A DNA stretch of 64,000 bases from Amborella trichopoda (Eukaryota > Streptophyta > Magnoliopsida > Amborellales > Amborellaceae), in NCBI RefSeq assembly GCF_000471905.2, contig NW_006495778.1:1006729-1070728 (forward strand), in the 5' to 3' direction. Positions within the stretch are counted from its first letter, which is position 1, and each line of letters opens with the position of its first letter. The notes below the pieces were generated by a model, which had not been told where the DNA came from, made no database searches, and saw nothing but the letters and a program-made list of their open reading frames with translations. Below, in pieces: positions 33,151-44,140 of the stretch. Made by a program: the position numbers and the translations under genes.

Positions 33151-33989
33151 TAGTTAGGTGCCTATATCTCGCCCTTCAGATCCTTTGGGGATCGAGCGGT
33201 AGCGTTTGGGTTTCGACGGAAGACTCGAGACATTTTTAAAGATCGCTCTCTCGGGAATCCTGTTTGACGATGGGGGCAGGTGTTACCAACCGGTGAGAGA
33301 GGAATTTAAAGGTGGGTTCGGGACTTACTCGAGCTGACTCGTGTGGGTGCCCTCTTAAATCACGAGGAAAGTCTCCCCAGTAATAAAACTGGTTCGGAAT
33401 CGCCTCCCTTGGCTTGTATTCTTCTTGTTTTCTGCTTTTCTGCAATCACACACGTATATGACAAATGTTATAAAATAGGTGGCTCAGACTTCACCCTTTT
33501 CCTCCTTGATGAACATACACAAGCGTGCGCATTCAAAAAGAAGAAGAGAAGAAAGACAGGGGAGAGAAGAATTCGACTAAGTGAGAGGATCAGAGTGATG
33601 ACTAAGCTGATGGATAATTGGTTTGACGTGGTAGTAAAGTGGGCTCGGTAACTAAGATTGGCTCACAGGATTACTTTTAGATGTTGTTATCAACACGGAC
33701 TAGCTAGGTACGATGGTCAGTCTGTCGTGGAAATAACATGGGCCAAGTAACCCTGACACAACAACATTACGGCTAGATGACAGGACTACCATGAGAGGCT
33801 AATCTCAATCCCTCTTAGTCGAATGAAAGAGTAGTAGAATTAAGGCTATGAGGTGAGAATAAGAAGAGAAGAAAGGAAAGAAAGAAGAAGGGAGAAGGAA
33901 GAGAAGCGTATTAAAGATGAGAGAATAAAGGAGAGAGAAGGAAGGAATCTGCAGTCGAGGTTAAGCATTGCCAACTGTGTTTAAAAGGA

Positions 33990-34815
33990 AGAGAGAGAAA
34001 ACCAGTTGGTGCTAGGCTTCACCGACTGACAAGAGAAGAGAGAGAACTAGTCGGTGCTAGGTCTCACAGATTGATAGAGGAAGAGAGAGAACCTGTCGGT
34101 GCTAGGTCTCGCCGACTGACAGAGGAAGAGAGAGAATCAGTCGGCATTAGGTCTCACTGACTGACAGAAGAAGAGAGAGAAAACTAATCGATGCTAGGTC
34201 TCGTCGAATGACAGGGGGAAAGAGAGAAATCCAGTCGACACTAGGTCTCTCTGACTGATAGGAGAGGAGAGAGAAGACCAGTTGACATTAGGTTTCACCA
34301 ACTGATAGAAGAAGAGTGAAAACCAGTCAGCGCTAGGTCTCGCTGATTGACAGGCATAAGGAGAGAAAAAATCAATCGGTGCTAGGTCTCGTCGACTAAT
34401 AGAAGAGGAGAGAGAAGATCAGTCGGTGCTAAACTTCACCAATTAATAGACAAAATGAGAGGAGAGAGAAAATAGACAATAAAAGAGAGAGAAAAACAGT
34501 CGGCTCTAGGTCTCATCGACTAACAAATAGAAGGAGAGAAAAAACCAGTCGGTGCTAGGTCTCGCCGACTGATAGAAGAGGAGAGAGAAGAAGAGGGAGA
34601 AGACTAGTTGGCACTAGGCTTTACAGACTGACAGATAGGAGGAGGGGAGAGAGAAAACCAACCGGTGCTAGGTCTCACTGATTGACAGATAGAAAGAGAG
34701 AGAAAACCAACTGACGCTAGGTTTCACCGACTGACAGAGGAAGGAGAAAACCAAAGATTGCTAAGCCTCATCAATTGTGACAAAAGGAGAAAACCAACCG
34801 GTGTTGGGCCTCGCC
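33990..34815 (-). repeat. 45-50-bp minisatellite, about 17 units (TE5 3' LTR)
   Basis: The motif gtgctagg and variants recurs at about 34009, 34054, 34099, 34145, 34191, 34238, 34285, 34331, 34379, 34426, 34504, 34553, 34613, 34663, 34714, 34758 and 34803. Each unit has agtcggtg ... cgccgact arms around ctaggtct, then a GA-rich spacer. The sequence is unrelated to the 57-bp unit of TE2 and TE4 but occupies the same LTR position, between the two GA tracts. Confidence 0.92.
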
Positions 34816-34829
34816 ATTTGCATTAGAAG

Positions 34830-35145
34830 AGGACAGATGGAGATAGAGATGAGCAAGAAGAGAGAGATGGAGATAGATATGAGAAGAGAGGAGAGAGAAA
34901 GAAGAGAGAGAAAGTGAGTGAAAGAGAGAAAGAGAGAGAAAGAGATAGAGGTGAGAAGGAGATAGAGATGAGAAGAGTGAAGAGAGAGGGGAGGATGAGA
35001 GAGAAAGAGATAAAGATGAGAGGGAAAGAGAGAGAAAGAGGGGATAAGAGAGAAAGAGAGGAGAGAGAAAGAGAGGAGGAGAGAGAAAGATATCTGTCTG
35101 AAGGGTATCGGTTCTTTTCTTCTCTCTCCTCTCTCCCTCTCCAAG
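34830..35145 (-). repeat. GA-rich tract with CT fold-back, TE5 3' LTR
   Basis: Long purine run to about 35090, a loop with gaagggtatc, then a CT run at 35117-35142. The Arg/Glu-rich and Leu/Ser-rich ORFs over it are artefacts. Confidence 0.85.
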
Positions 35146-35232
35146 ACATACTCACAAACTCAAGTAGGAATGGAAATTTTTTTGAATCAATTCAAAAATG
35201 AATCGAAGGCTCTCACAATTTAGCATGGCATG

Positions 35233-35241
35233 TTTATATAG
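35233..35241 (-). promoter_or_regulatory. TATA box, TE5 3' LTR
   Basis: Minus-strand TATATAAAC in the conserved context; the nearby AATAAA has decayed in this copy. Confidence 0.55.
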
Positions 35242-36533
35242 AACTGAGCTACAACATGGGTGTACGTCAAAAAACTAGCTAGAATTGAAGATAATTACAA
35301 TTTAATTAAATTTAAAAAAATTCTAAAATAGGTGCAAAAGGATTGTTTTGCCCCTGCCTAACAATATGTGGAGTTTCATAACAGTCTTTGTTGTAGCCCA
35401 AGAACTTGCATGATCTTCCGTGGCTGACCCGAGGTCGTTCTGATGCCCGTTTGATCGAAAGATTATTGTTTCCTTGCAGAACTCGGCATGACAATCATTT
35501 TGATACCAACCTCGAGCCATGAATCATGTTTTTGAGGCATGATCATGAGACTTGAATCTTGGATGAATCTTGAAAGCTTTGGATCAATTGTGTGCTCGTT
35601 CCTTGATGTTTTTTCGTGATTTCTTTATTGAATCACACTGAGCATTCCGTCATGATCATGTTACAACAAACGTAGCTTGATTTCGTATCTGGGTGAATAT
35701 TTTGTCGTCTTGAGTTTTTTACCGAAAACTTGAAGTCAGGTGACAGGAATTTACAGCAGCTTTGACGCCTTTGTGTGTGAAATCCAACCATTTATCATAT
35801 GTGACGCTCGGACTAGAGATAGCCTCAGAACTCACACACATAATGCAATTGGCTTCGTGCTGATCGGGTATGCAAGCGTTGTAATCTAGCTGCTCGAATG
35901 AGGCATGCTGCTACTGAATTTTCTGCAACTCCCTTCACGGATCAGAGACTTTCATTTAGTTTTTCTCTGTACTTAGGCGTCATCACGGGACGTACTACAT
36001 ATCGAATTGTTCGTCTTGATGAGACGAGCACGCTCACCAATTTGGGAGCGTTCCAACTTGGAACGGTGAGATATAGGTCCCCAAAGTCACTGTAAAAATA
36101 GCCACCTTTAATGGTGTTTTGGTGCAGTGAGGCCACACGGGAATAGTATGCGGCCTACCCGTTTTTAGTCTTTTACCCATAACTTTGTCTTGGAGTGCCC
36201 GATTAAGCCAAAACTTGACCTATAGGGGTTTTCGACCGTGTCGGACCTAATGGCGGTGATCCCATAGCTGTTTGACTCATCAAAAGTATAGATCTAGTGA
36301 CAAGGTCCATTTTAAGGTGCTAAAGACTGATTTTGCTGAAAGTGTTTGTTTGTGTTCACTGCCTTAGACATGTCTGATTATGATGAAAGTCAGCAGGTGG
36401 TCCTTTGAAGTGCTTATGAAGATCCTGACCAGTTCTGGGGCCATTTTGAGACTATCAAGAATTTCCACTGTTTTGTAGGCTTTATTGACCTGTTTCCTAC
36501 TAACAACCAAGTTGCTGAAAATACGTTCAAACA

Positions 36534-36548
36534 ACTTGCCCCGTCGAA
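36534..36548 (-). other. Polypurine-like stretch of TE5
   Basis: Element-sense gacggggcaagt directly before the 3' LTR, as in TE4. Confidence 0.45.
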
Positions 36549-36576
36549 TGTTGTGCTTCAAGAGAAGCGAGAGGGA

Positions 36577-37310
36577 CAATCGTTTGAAAAATTTCGTTTG
36601 GCTTTTACTTTTTTTCTTTCTAGCCACAGGACCAAGTGAACACCAAGGAGATTCACATAATGGTGTGACTAAGCTGCTCAGACGTAGGGATGCATTGTTC
36701 GCGGGTCCGTCCATGGAGACTTTCAGGGGAGAAGAGACTTTTTTGAGAGATCTTGTCAAAGTCCTCACCCTCGTGTGGATTGTTTGTGATTTTGAATCTG
36801 AGAACTTTATACGGACCTCGTCAATCAGAATCAGGTCGATCTGGCAATTGAGTGCCATGTAGACGGACATCGTTCCCATTTGGTCTGGGTTCATTGGTTT
36901 GCTTTGGTAGGCATTGTTTGCTGCTACACCAGGTTTTCTTTTGACGTTCATAGTACCACTATGGGTCTCGTCTATTGAGTCCAATCGGGGGCAGGCTCTA
37001 TTAGCCAATCCCAAAGGTCTGGTTGTGTCGGTTGGACGAGCTGACGTCTCTAGCAGGTTCTCCCCTCACTTTGTCAGTTTTTTGCCTTTGAAGTATTTGT
37101 TTCTAGAGTGACCTTGTGGGAATCATGTTCTTCCTCATGAGACTTGTCTTGCCATCTTGGCGAGTCTTCTGTCTTTCGAGTCCCTTTTACAACTAGACTC
37201 GGGCTGTCGAAATATTTTCCTTGAAACTCATATTTTTGGAGTCCCGGTACTATGATGCCGGGGATTTTTCTTCTTTTGAGTGAGAGCTGAAGCCGCCTAT
37301 TGAGACGAGT
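36577..37310 (-). other. Extra 0.73-kb segment in TE5 tail, not in TE4
   Basis: TE4 goes straight from ...gaaggacaa to ...tcaacctatttattg (17675-17710), whereas TE5 has about 730 bases between the corresponding sites. On the minus strand a 216-codon open frame (36364-37014) begins MGLANRACPRLDS and runs into the LTR; the plus strand has RRRDALFAGPSMETF and VSSIESNRGQALLANPKG in open stretches. No family recognised. It could be an insertion in TE5, captured DNA, or sequence deleted from TE4. Confidence 0.5.
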
Positions 37311-37659
37311 GCTGAATCAACTTGTTTAATAGTCCAAGTGTCCGTTGCGGATTTTCACTTGAACTTGGGAAGCGATGTTGTATAGATGGTTTTCACCAAA
37401 TTCTTTTTATTTCGGGGCTTTTTTACCTATAACTTTTCGGTTATGTCCACCCTTTTCATCCATTTTTGCTCACGATGCCCTTTCGGGTTTTCACCGTACC
37501 CAGTTTTTATTCACAAAACTCTTTTACTCCTGGTTTCAAGACCATGCCCGTCCGTCATTTTTACTCTTGGCATTCCCCTATTCAGGTATACACCATGCCC
37601 GTTATTTTTTCTTTTCTTTTTTTTTTATGTGAAGGCGTGTTTAAGGTCATGCCTTCGGG

Positions 37660-38760
37660 ATCTGTGTGAATAGTTTAACATCATGCGGCCTGGACGTTGC
37701 ACTATGGTTTAAGGTCATACAGTTGGACCATGGTTAAAGTCTTACAACTAGAACCGTGCAATTTAAGGTTGTGCAGCTAGACCTCTGTTACAGTTTAAGG
37801 TCATATAGTTCGGACCATGGCTGTGCAATTTAGGGTCATGCAACTAAGACAAAAATGGAGATGGATGGCAGTTTGTGGAGGCCCTGGAGTGAGTGTTGTC
37901 GTGGTTTGACTCACTTTGGAAATGGCACGAGGCTACCTATGATGTATGAAGTGTGAGTGGATGATGGTGACCCACGAACTTACAACGAACATAGATGGCG
38001 GGATGGTTCACCATTTCATGAGCATGGGTGAGACTCACTAGGGAATGAGTTGTGGTGATGAAGTGAATGAACTCACTGAGGAGGTAATGAAGGTGATGCG
38101 TGCACACTAACAAGTAGGTCAGGGAAGGCATGCGTGAAAGTGCACGTAAAAGCGTGTGCGCGTATGTGGGGGCACGTTTATGGTCATGCCTCCTAGACCT
38201 TTGCAATGAAATTTATCGTCATGCAGCCTGGATGCACACTATGGTTTAAGGTCATACAACTGGACCATGGTTATGTTGTTTGAAGTCATACAACTAGGAC
38301 CATGCAGCTTAAGGTTGTGCAACTAGACCTCCACTATAGTTTAAGGTCATATAGTTTGGATCATGGTGTTGAGTCCTTTAAAATCATGCGGCTAGGATGT
38401 GTACTATGGTTTAAGGGCATACAGCTGGACCGTGCTCATACAGTTTAAAGTCATACAACTAGGACTATGCAGTTTAAGGTCGTGCAACTAGACCTCCGCT
38501 ATAGTTTAAGGTCATATAGTTTGGACCATGGCTGTGTAGTTTAAGGTCGTGCAACTAGACTATCGCTACAGTTTAAGGCCATATAGTTTGGACCATGCAG
38601 TTTAGGGTCGTGCAACTAGACCATGGCTACAGTTTAAGGTCATATAGTTTGGACCATGCAGTTTAGGGCCCTGCAACTAGACCATCGCTACAGTTTAAGG
38701 TCATATTGTTTGGACCATGCAGTTTAGGGTTGTGCAACTAGACCATTATGTGGGTCGCCA
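37660..38760 (-). repeat. TTTAAGGTC tandem array, about 20 units (TE5 tail)
   Basis: Alternating half-units of about 30-35 bases: gtttaaggtcatatagtttg and gtttagggtcgtgcaactag, each followed by gacc(atg). Regular from 38400 to 38750, broken by non-repeat sequence at 37860-38170. TE4 has only a few units. Confidence 0.88.
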
Positions 38761-39189
38761 TGTAGGTGGAGCTCTATGGGGAATAAGTCTGTGGATGACA
38801 ATCCGACTCTTATAGCATAAAATGGTTAACGTCATACACAAGTAGAGGGCTCAGATGGAAATGGTGACCTGATGAAGGATGGCCAACAGAGGCGATCTTT
38901 ACTAGGGCTTAGGGGGGGCAAGTTTACTCCTTGAGGTTAAGATAGCTTGGTTTTAAACAGATCCATCAGGATATGAAGAGGTAAGAATAACCCTAACTCC
39001 ACTGGGGATAATAGGCTGCAGTATGCGACTCCTATGGGGATGAGGGATAGCTCCTGACTCCATGATGGGTCATAGTTTGGGTGCAACATCACTAGGGATG
39101 ACAGGTCACGGCTTGGGTGCAACCTCACTAAGGATAAGTGGTAAGATGCACAAGACTTCAACCTGGAGTAGGTAACAATAGGCTGCTTG

Positions 39190-39630
39190 AAATACGATCG
39201 GTGTCAGGTGTATCGTTAGTGGTTTCTGGCGAGTGTTCAACTGGAGCTGAGTTCTCAAAACCACAACCGACGTTGGATTGTTAAAGACTCAGTTGATGCT
39301 GTGAACAGCCTGTGATATCATTTGAAGACAGCCGACGCTGAGTTAATCGGTACTGGGGTCATTTGGAAACACACCTGGTGTAAAGTCAACTGGTGTTAGG
39401 GTTGTTTTGAAAACTCACCCGGAGCTAAGTCAACCGGTGCTAGTTTTTTTTGGAAGATACTCGGCTCCAAGTCAACCGGCACTAGGGTTGTTTGGAAGGT
39501 ACCCAGCACTAAGTCAACCGGCGTTAGGGTTGTTTGGAATGTACCCAGCACTAAGTCAATAGGTGCTAGCGTTGTTTGAACGGTACCAAGCACTAGGTCA
39601 ACGGGCGCTTGGGTTGGGTCGATAAGAGTT
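39190..39630 (-). repeat. AACCGGCGCTAGG tandem array (TE5 tail)
   Basis: Eight to nine units of about 55 bases with gtcaaccggtgctag / gtcaaccggcactag cores and a gttgtttgga spacer. The core matches the arm-plus-ctagg motif of the TE5 LTR minisatellite. Confidence 0.85.
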
Positions 39631-40417
39631 ACCTCTGGCCTCGAGCCAAAGCCCGACCCAGCTCATCTTCGCTTGGCTTCCCTTGGATACGACTGGAATT
39701 CCCAATTTGTGAGGCGCATTCGAAGGTAGTGTAGCCTATATAAGGGGGTTAAATGCTTGTTTTCCCTCATTTTTTACCAGGGGTAAAAAAAAACTTAAGC
39801 ACAAGTTTTCTTTAACCGTGAGGAGAGAGTGCTTGGTTGAAGTTCCGGCGAGCAGCGAGACTTTAGCAAAAGTTCTGCAGGGAAGCTTTTCGGCAAAGGT
39901 TTTGCCAAGAATTTGGTGAAGTTGTGGGGAGATATTTTTAGCACAGGGGCTTTCTGGTGAGGGGAAGAGGTTTCGACTGCAATGGTTTTGATAGAAAAGG
40001 CAGGAACATAAACTGTGATCATCTTCGCGCATTTTGGGAGTTTTCTGAAGAGTTTTTAAGAAATTTCTCGGGGATTCTTGCCACTTTCCAACACTGTTAG
40101 TGGTGTTGCAAAGGTTTTCAGGAGATTAAAGAAGTTTGCAAAAAATTTATGTGAGGTATTGGTGTTGTCCAGGCCAAAAACATACGCGGAAAAGTTTTTC
40201 AGTAGGTTTTCCAGCCATGTAGCAGAAGTTCCGGCGAGAGACGAACAATTACGGGAGGTGGGCCGTCATGGAAGGTGTACGGTTTGTAGGAGGTGAACCG
40301 TCGTGGAGGTGAATCGTCATAGGGGAGAACAAAAGGGTTAAGACGACGAAGTCCTATGTGAACTAGTGGAGAATCACTCGTAAGGGATATTGGGATCAAG
40401 ATCACCCCTAGAAAGGG

Positions 40418-42170
40418 GTGAACGGTAACTGGCAGCAGGATACCAGGCAAAGGAGCCTGGCGAATGCTTCAGCTCCTGATGCAGTGTTTGTCTTGAATTA
40501 TCCCTCCCACTGGCAGGCTTTGGGGCTTCCACATGAAATAGCATCTGATGGGGTCGCCTCGCCAGAATTCCTTGCAATGAAGACGAAGACTGGGAGTGTT
40601 TTCGACAATCTCAGTTCCATCTTTGAATGGGATAAGGGGCGACGAAATCCTGGTTATGAGAATCGTCCCCTACAGGAATTGAATGCCCTCATTGGGAGTG
40701 GTCCCCACAGTAAATTAGCTGAAGGGTCTTCTTAAGGAGGTAGATTTAAAGCGATAGCTCTTACTTCAGAAGGGGGAAAGAAAAGAAAACTGTCGACTGC
40801 TACCGATACTCATGCCCCGCCTTCAGTTAGAGGGCGTATTTGGAGGCGCAACAGTGTCAAGCTTCCTATGGCATCAGAATCAAAGGGTAGCTATTCCTCT
40901 TCTGATCTTTCAAGAACTACTTCGGTATCACCTTCTGCGCTCTCTAGACCACCTTCTGCTTCTCCTGAATTGTTTTCATTTTCTTCAGAAACCGAGGCAG
41001 ATGATTCCAGCCATTCTGAGCCTATTGTCATTGCTTTTGATCGGGAGATGACTCTAGATCCTGAGGAGGGGCCCGTGAGTCTCGAGATAGTTTTGGAGTC
41101 AGAGACGACTCAAATGGAGACAGATGAGGATGAAGGCATTGTAACACTGCTCCAGATAGGGGCTCTGATGTTGAAGTGGCCTCCATGCCTTAGGAGCTAG
41201 GTGCCCCGACAGAGGCAGGGGCTATGACTCAAGGAGAAGAGCCTGAAGTTGATGATGTGTCTGAGAACCAAGAGCTTGCTGCCCCCGTGGACATAGGTCG
41301 TGAAGATGAGGGAATGGAACTCTTTATAGCCGAGGTTCTAGCTGCTGAAGGCAGATGCCAAATGGAAGAAACTGCAGTTAGAGATGAATTGGCTAGCAAA
41401 GGCCAAAGAGAAGAGGCAGTTCCTAAACCTAATAATGCTGAGGTGATGGTTCAGGTGAATGAAGAAGAAGTAGAGGTCCTCATAAGAGAAGGTCCAGCCA
41501 AAGAGACTGGTATTATGGCTATTATTTCAACAAGCCCGATCCTTGAGGTTGATGTTTTTCAGCAGTCGTGGTCTCAGCAGCACCATCTAGGCCTGTTTTT
41601 AGTGGTGTTTGTAGCATGATTGCAGGCATGCTTAGAGCAGGCCTTCAGGGCATGAGGGAACTGCCCCTTGATGAGCTAGGAGAAACCTTGGCAAAACTGA
41701 GGGAGTTTCACTGCGACTACTGCGGTTGGGAGTGCCCCAGAAGTGCTTTCCCATTTCAATGTAACTCTAAAAGAGTTGGAGAGCTGGCGGTTGGGAGCGC
41801 TTCATCATGAAGAAGAAACTGACAGGCTAGCCTCTTTGGAAGAATTGATCTTGCGTCGTCGCGAGAAAATAAATGCCTGCATCAAGAAGAAGGCCATGAT
41901 AACTGGCCATCAGCAGGACTCCAGAGGGAGGCACATGGAAGCTACAAGAGAATGATTAAAATCTTAGAGGTGATGCGAATACTGAAGCAAGAATTCAAGG
42001 GCCTTGAAACATAGATGGTTCAGAGGAAGGCCATTGAAGCCTCATTGATCGAAGATTTGTCCAAACTCAATGGCACAATTGAGTCAGAAACTGTGGCGAT
42101 GACAGAGGAGACTCAAACAGTGGAGAACTGAAGGCGCGTATCCAGGGCACCGAGACCTCTCCTGCAATGA
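40418..42170 (+). pseudogene. Antisense ORF remnant in TE5 (acidic, coiled-coil-like)
   Basis: Opposite to gag. One frame with a single stop (40733-40735) covers 40418-41200: FVLNYPSHWQALGLP, SSIFEWDKGRRNPGYENRPL, KGSYSSSDLSRTTSVSPSAL (Ser-rich), then acidic (TTQMETDEDEGIV). The frame shifts at about 41215 (EEPEVDDVSENQELA, EEEVEVLIREGPAKE), again near 41580, then LASLEELILRRREKINACI and SLIEDLSKLNGTIESE, heptad-like. Position and strand match the PMD-like antisense ORF of TE3, so I infer the C-terminal part of such a protein, but no PMD motif is visible here. Function unknown. Confidence 0.45.
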
Positions 42171-42175
42171 GCAGT

Positions 42176-42671
42176 AATCGTTCAGCTCACTGATCTTAAA
42201 GCGAAGGCGTACTATGTCAGCTGGCTTCTCTCTTGACTGGTTCAACCCTTGAACTGTGATGTGGGTCGGGGTAAGATCTTCGGATCCCAACCCTAATCGA
42301 GTAAGGATCCTCCTTGAAATAAGGTTGACCGACGGCCCTCCATCTAACATAATTTGATTGATGGGACATGCATGTAATTCGCCAGTAACAAAGAGAGGGC
42401 GATTATGGAATTTTTCCCTTAGTCGCAAATCGTCCTCTAAAAAGGTGATTGGCATACATCCTTGTAGAATTATCGAGTTTACCTCAATGGGTTCTACTTT
42501 GGTTTCATACACTTCTGAGTTAGAGCGAGCCTGAACCAAAGCCATCTGGTAATCCTTCGAGAGCATGAGGGCATCGTAAACACTAAGAAGTTCTGAAAGC
42601 TTCCGTAGATGCCCCATCACATCATATTTCACCTTTTCTTGATCAGGGCCTAGTGCTCCTGGTCCTGCCAC
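42176..42671 (-). pseudogene. pol: TE5 aspartic protease
   Basis: The retroviral-type aspartic protease processes Gag and Pol as a homodimer. The frame 42671-42084 reads LRKLSELLSVYDALMLSKDY, then LFVTGELHACPINQIML-D-G-G (active-site Asp codon about 42342-42344), SVNLISRRILTRLGL and HITVQGLNQSREKP. D-G-G-x-S replaces the common D-T-G-[AS]; plant Tat proteases often have this form. After VRLRFKISELN the similarity ends and the text becomes antisense to the plus-strand ORF, so the last strands with the I-I-(L)-G-R motif are missing. Upstream it joins the gag spacer by APQRN, a conserved Pro-rich run. Confidence 0.85.
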
Positions 42672-44140
42672 CGATTTAGGTGGTATGTTGCGTTGAGGAG
42701 CAGGTTTGGGTAGAAAAGATTTATTTTGGCCGGTTGGCTAACTTGATTGCACAGGGGCTTGGTTTGAGTGATGGAAGTTTGAGGTTTGGAAGAGACTGGG
42801 TGCAGGGGATAAAAGAGGTCCTTGGAAATTGGAGAATAGGTGGACTGCTTAGTGTATTAGGATTAGGGAGGAGCCTAGAGAGCTATAAGATAGGCATACT
42901 ACTCTTTAGATTAGGGGGCAGTGGCAGACTGGGGAGCTTCAAGGTGCCTGACTTCTGCAGTGGAGGATGTAGTGTCCTCCTCAATCTGAGATTTGTCTGC
43001 CCTGTGGTGGGTATTGCTCTTGAAATTTGCACCATGTGACAAGCTCCTTAAGAATAGGAGCTTTTCCCATTTGATTCTCTCAATCTCTGCTCAAAGTCAG
43101 GCTCAGGTGGCCACTGGCGTTTCTTTGGCTTCGAGTTCTAGTGCTTCTTTGAAGAAGGTGGCTCTGCCTTGGCTTTAGCTGCCAGGGCATTAGCAACTGT
43201 TAGGAATCCTGATGCCTGTGCGAGGGTCTTTCTCAATCGTTTCCATTGCGTCCTGCTTATATTGGATCCTGTGAGTTCTCGGTCTAGAGCCTCGAAGTTC
43301 AGGCATATCAAGATTGTACCTGTAGGAGAGACAGAAGCCGGAGAATGAGAAGCAGAAAACGAATGAGGAGAAAGGTTAGAAGGTGGGGGACTTTTAAGGT
43401 CGTTCCCCTCATCAGACCGATCTAGGCAGCTTTTTACGTCATCCGCAGGGTTAGATGGGTGCAGGGGGTCTTTTAAGTCTTTCCCTTGCTTAGACCGTTG
43501 AGGACTGCTTTTAACGTCGTCATCCCCATTAGACGTATGCTAACAGGGAGATGGCAACGGGGACATCTTCTTGACAGAATAAAGAAGGAAGAAGGGTCGT
43601 TCCAGGGATGAAGCCTAGTAAAGTTGGCAGTGGAGGAAGGGTCCAGAGAAATTCCTGCTCAACTATGGGTTGAGCCGTCTTGTTTCTTCGGCAATAGCCC
43701 TTGGTGCCCGTCTTTTTCTGGTTTTCTGAGGTGATGTTTGATTCATCTCGCTGGGCTAGCGAACAACCCTAACTTGGTGAACAGCTTCTCGCCTTAAGGA
43801 CTTGAGTCTGCTTCGACCATGGTAGACTATTCATGGCAAGGGAATAGAGGGTTCTGCAGAGTCCGAGTCATTGATCGGTAGGTCCTACTCTGTGAGCCCT
43901 TCTTGCCTCGATAGGGGAATGGCCTGCGGAAACTTACAGGGAGACTGTAGAACTCCTGACACTCCCGCATTATCTTTGCAAATATATCAAGGAAGCTTGT
44001 GCCCTCCGATAGATAATGGCCTCTTATCTGATGGTATGGGCACCAACGATCTTCAATCCCCTTAGTAAGGCGACGAGGCTACCTTGCTTGCTTCAGTGTG
44101 ATTATGCCTTCCTGAAGTATTATAATGAAGAAGGTGTAAA
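42672..44140 (-). pseudogene. TE5 gag-pol spacer
   Basis: Homologous to the TE1 and TE4 spacers: the KTRKRRA-type basic start near 43700, Ser/Asp-rich blocks with D-D-V-K near 43430-43520, the R-x-L-x-G-T-N block near 43250, the basic run near 43140 and a Pro-rich stretch (42690-43000) that leads into the protease. Closed in all frames by several stops. The plus-strand ORF 42680-43039 is a shadow. Here, unlike TE1/TE4, the spacer is followed by a protease. Confidence 0.6.

Larger units (their letters stand above)
33151..36533 (-). repeat. TE5 3' LTR (3.38 kb)
   Basis: Plus-strand start tagttaggtgcc, end atacgttcaaaca. Over about 300 bases near 33361-33660 versus 47300-47600 I count roughly one difference per 10-12 bases by eye, so the pair is old. 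It is about 450 bases longer than its partner, mostly from extra minisatellite units. Small ORFs inside are not genes. Confidence 0.9.
37311..40380 (-). other. TE5 tail: repeat-rich non-coding region
   Basis: Homologous to 17700-19700 of TE4: tail motif (37474-37496), poly-T, two arrays listed separately, ggggataa-type repeats (38780-39140), then accgtcg/aggtgaa short repeats (40240-40330). No coding sequence supported. Confidence 0.7.

Noticed and set aside
34914..35201. Arg/Glu-rich and Leu/Ser-rich ORFs over GA tracts (also 6541, 14994, 16228, 48533)
   Set aside because: Composition artefacts of GA or CT low-complexity runs; no start context or conservation beyond base composition.
40812..41051. 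79-codon plus-strand ORF (MPRLQLEGVFGG) as a separate gene
   Set aside because: Overlaps in another frame the better-supported antisense ORF remnant.
42680..43039. 119-codon plus-strand ORF in TE5 (MVCCVEEQVW)
   Set aside because: Opposite to the spacer/protease lead-in; Gly/Leu-rich reading of a Pro-rich region, with no family resemblance.
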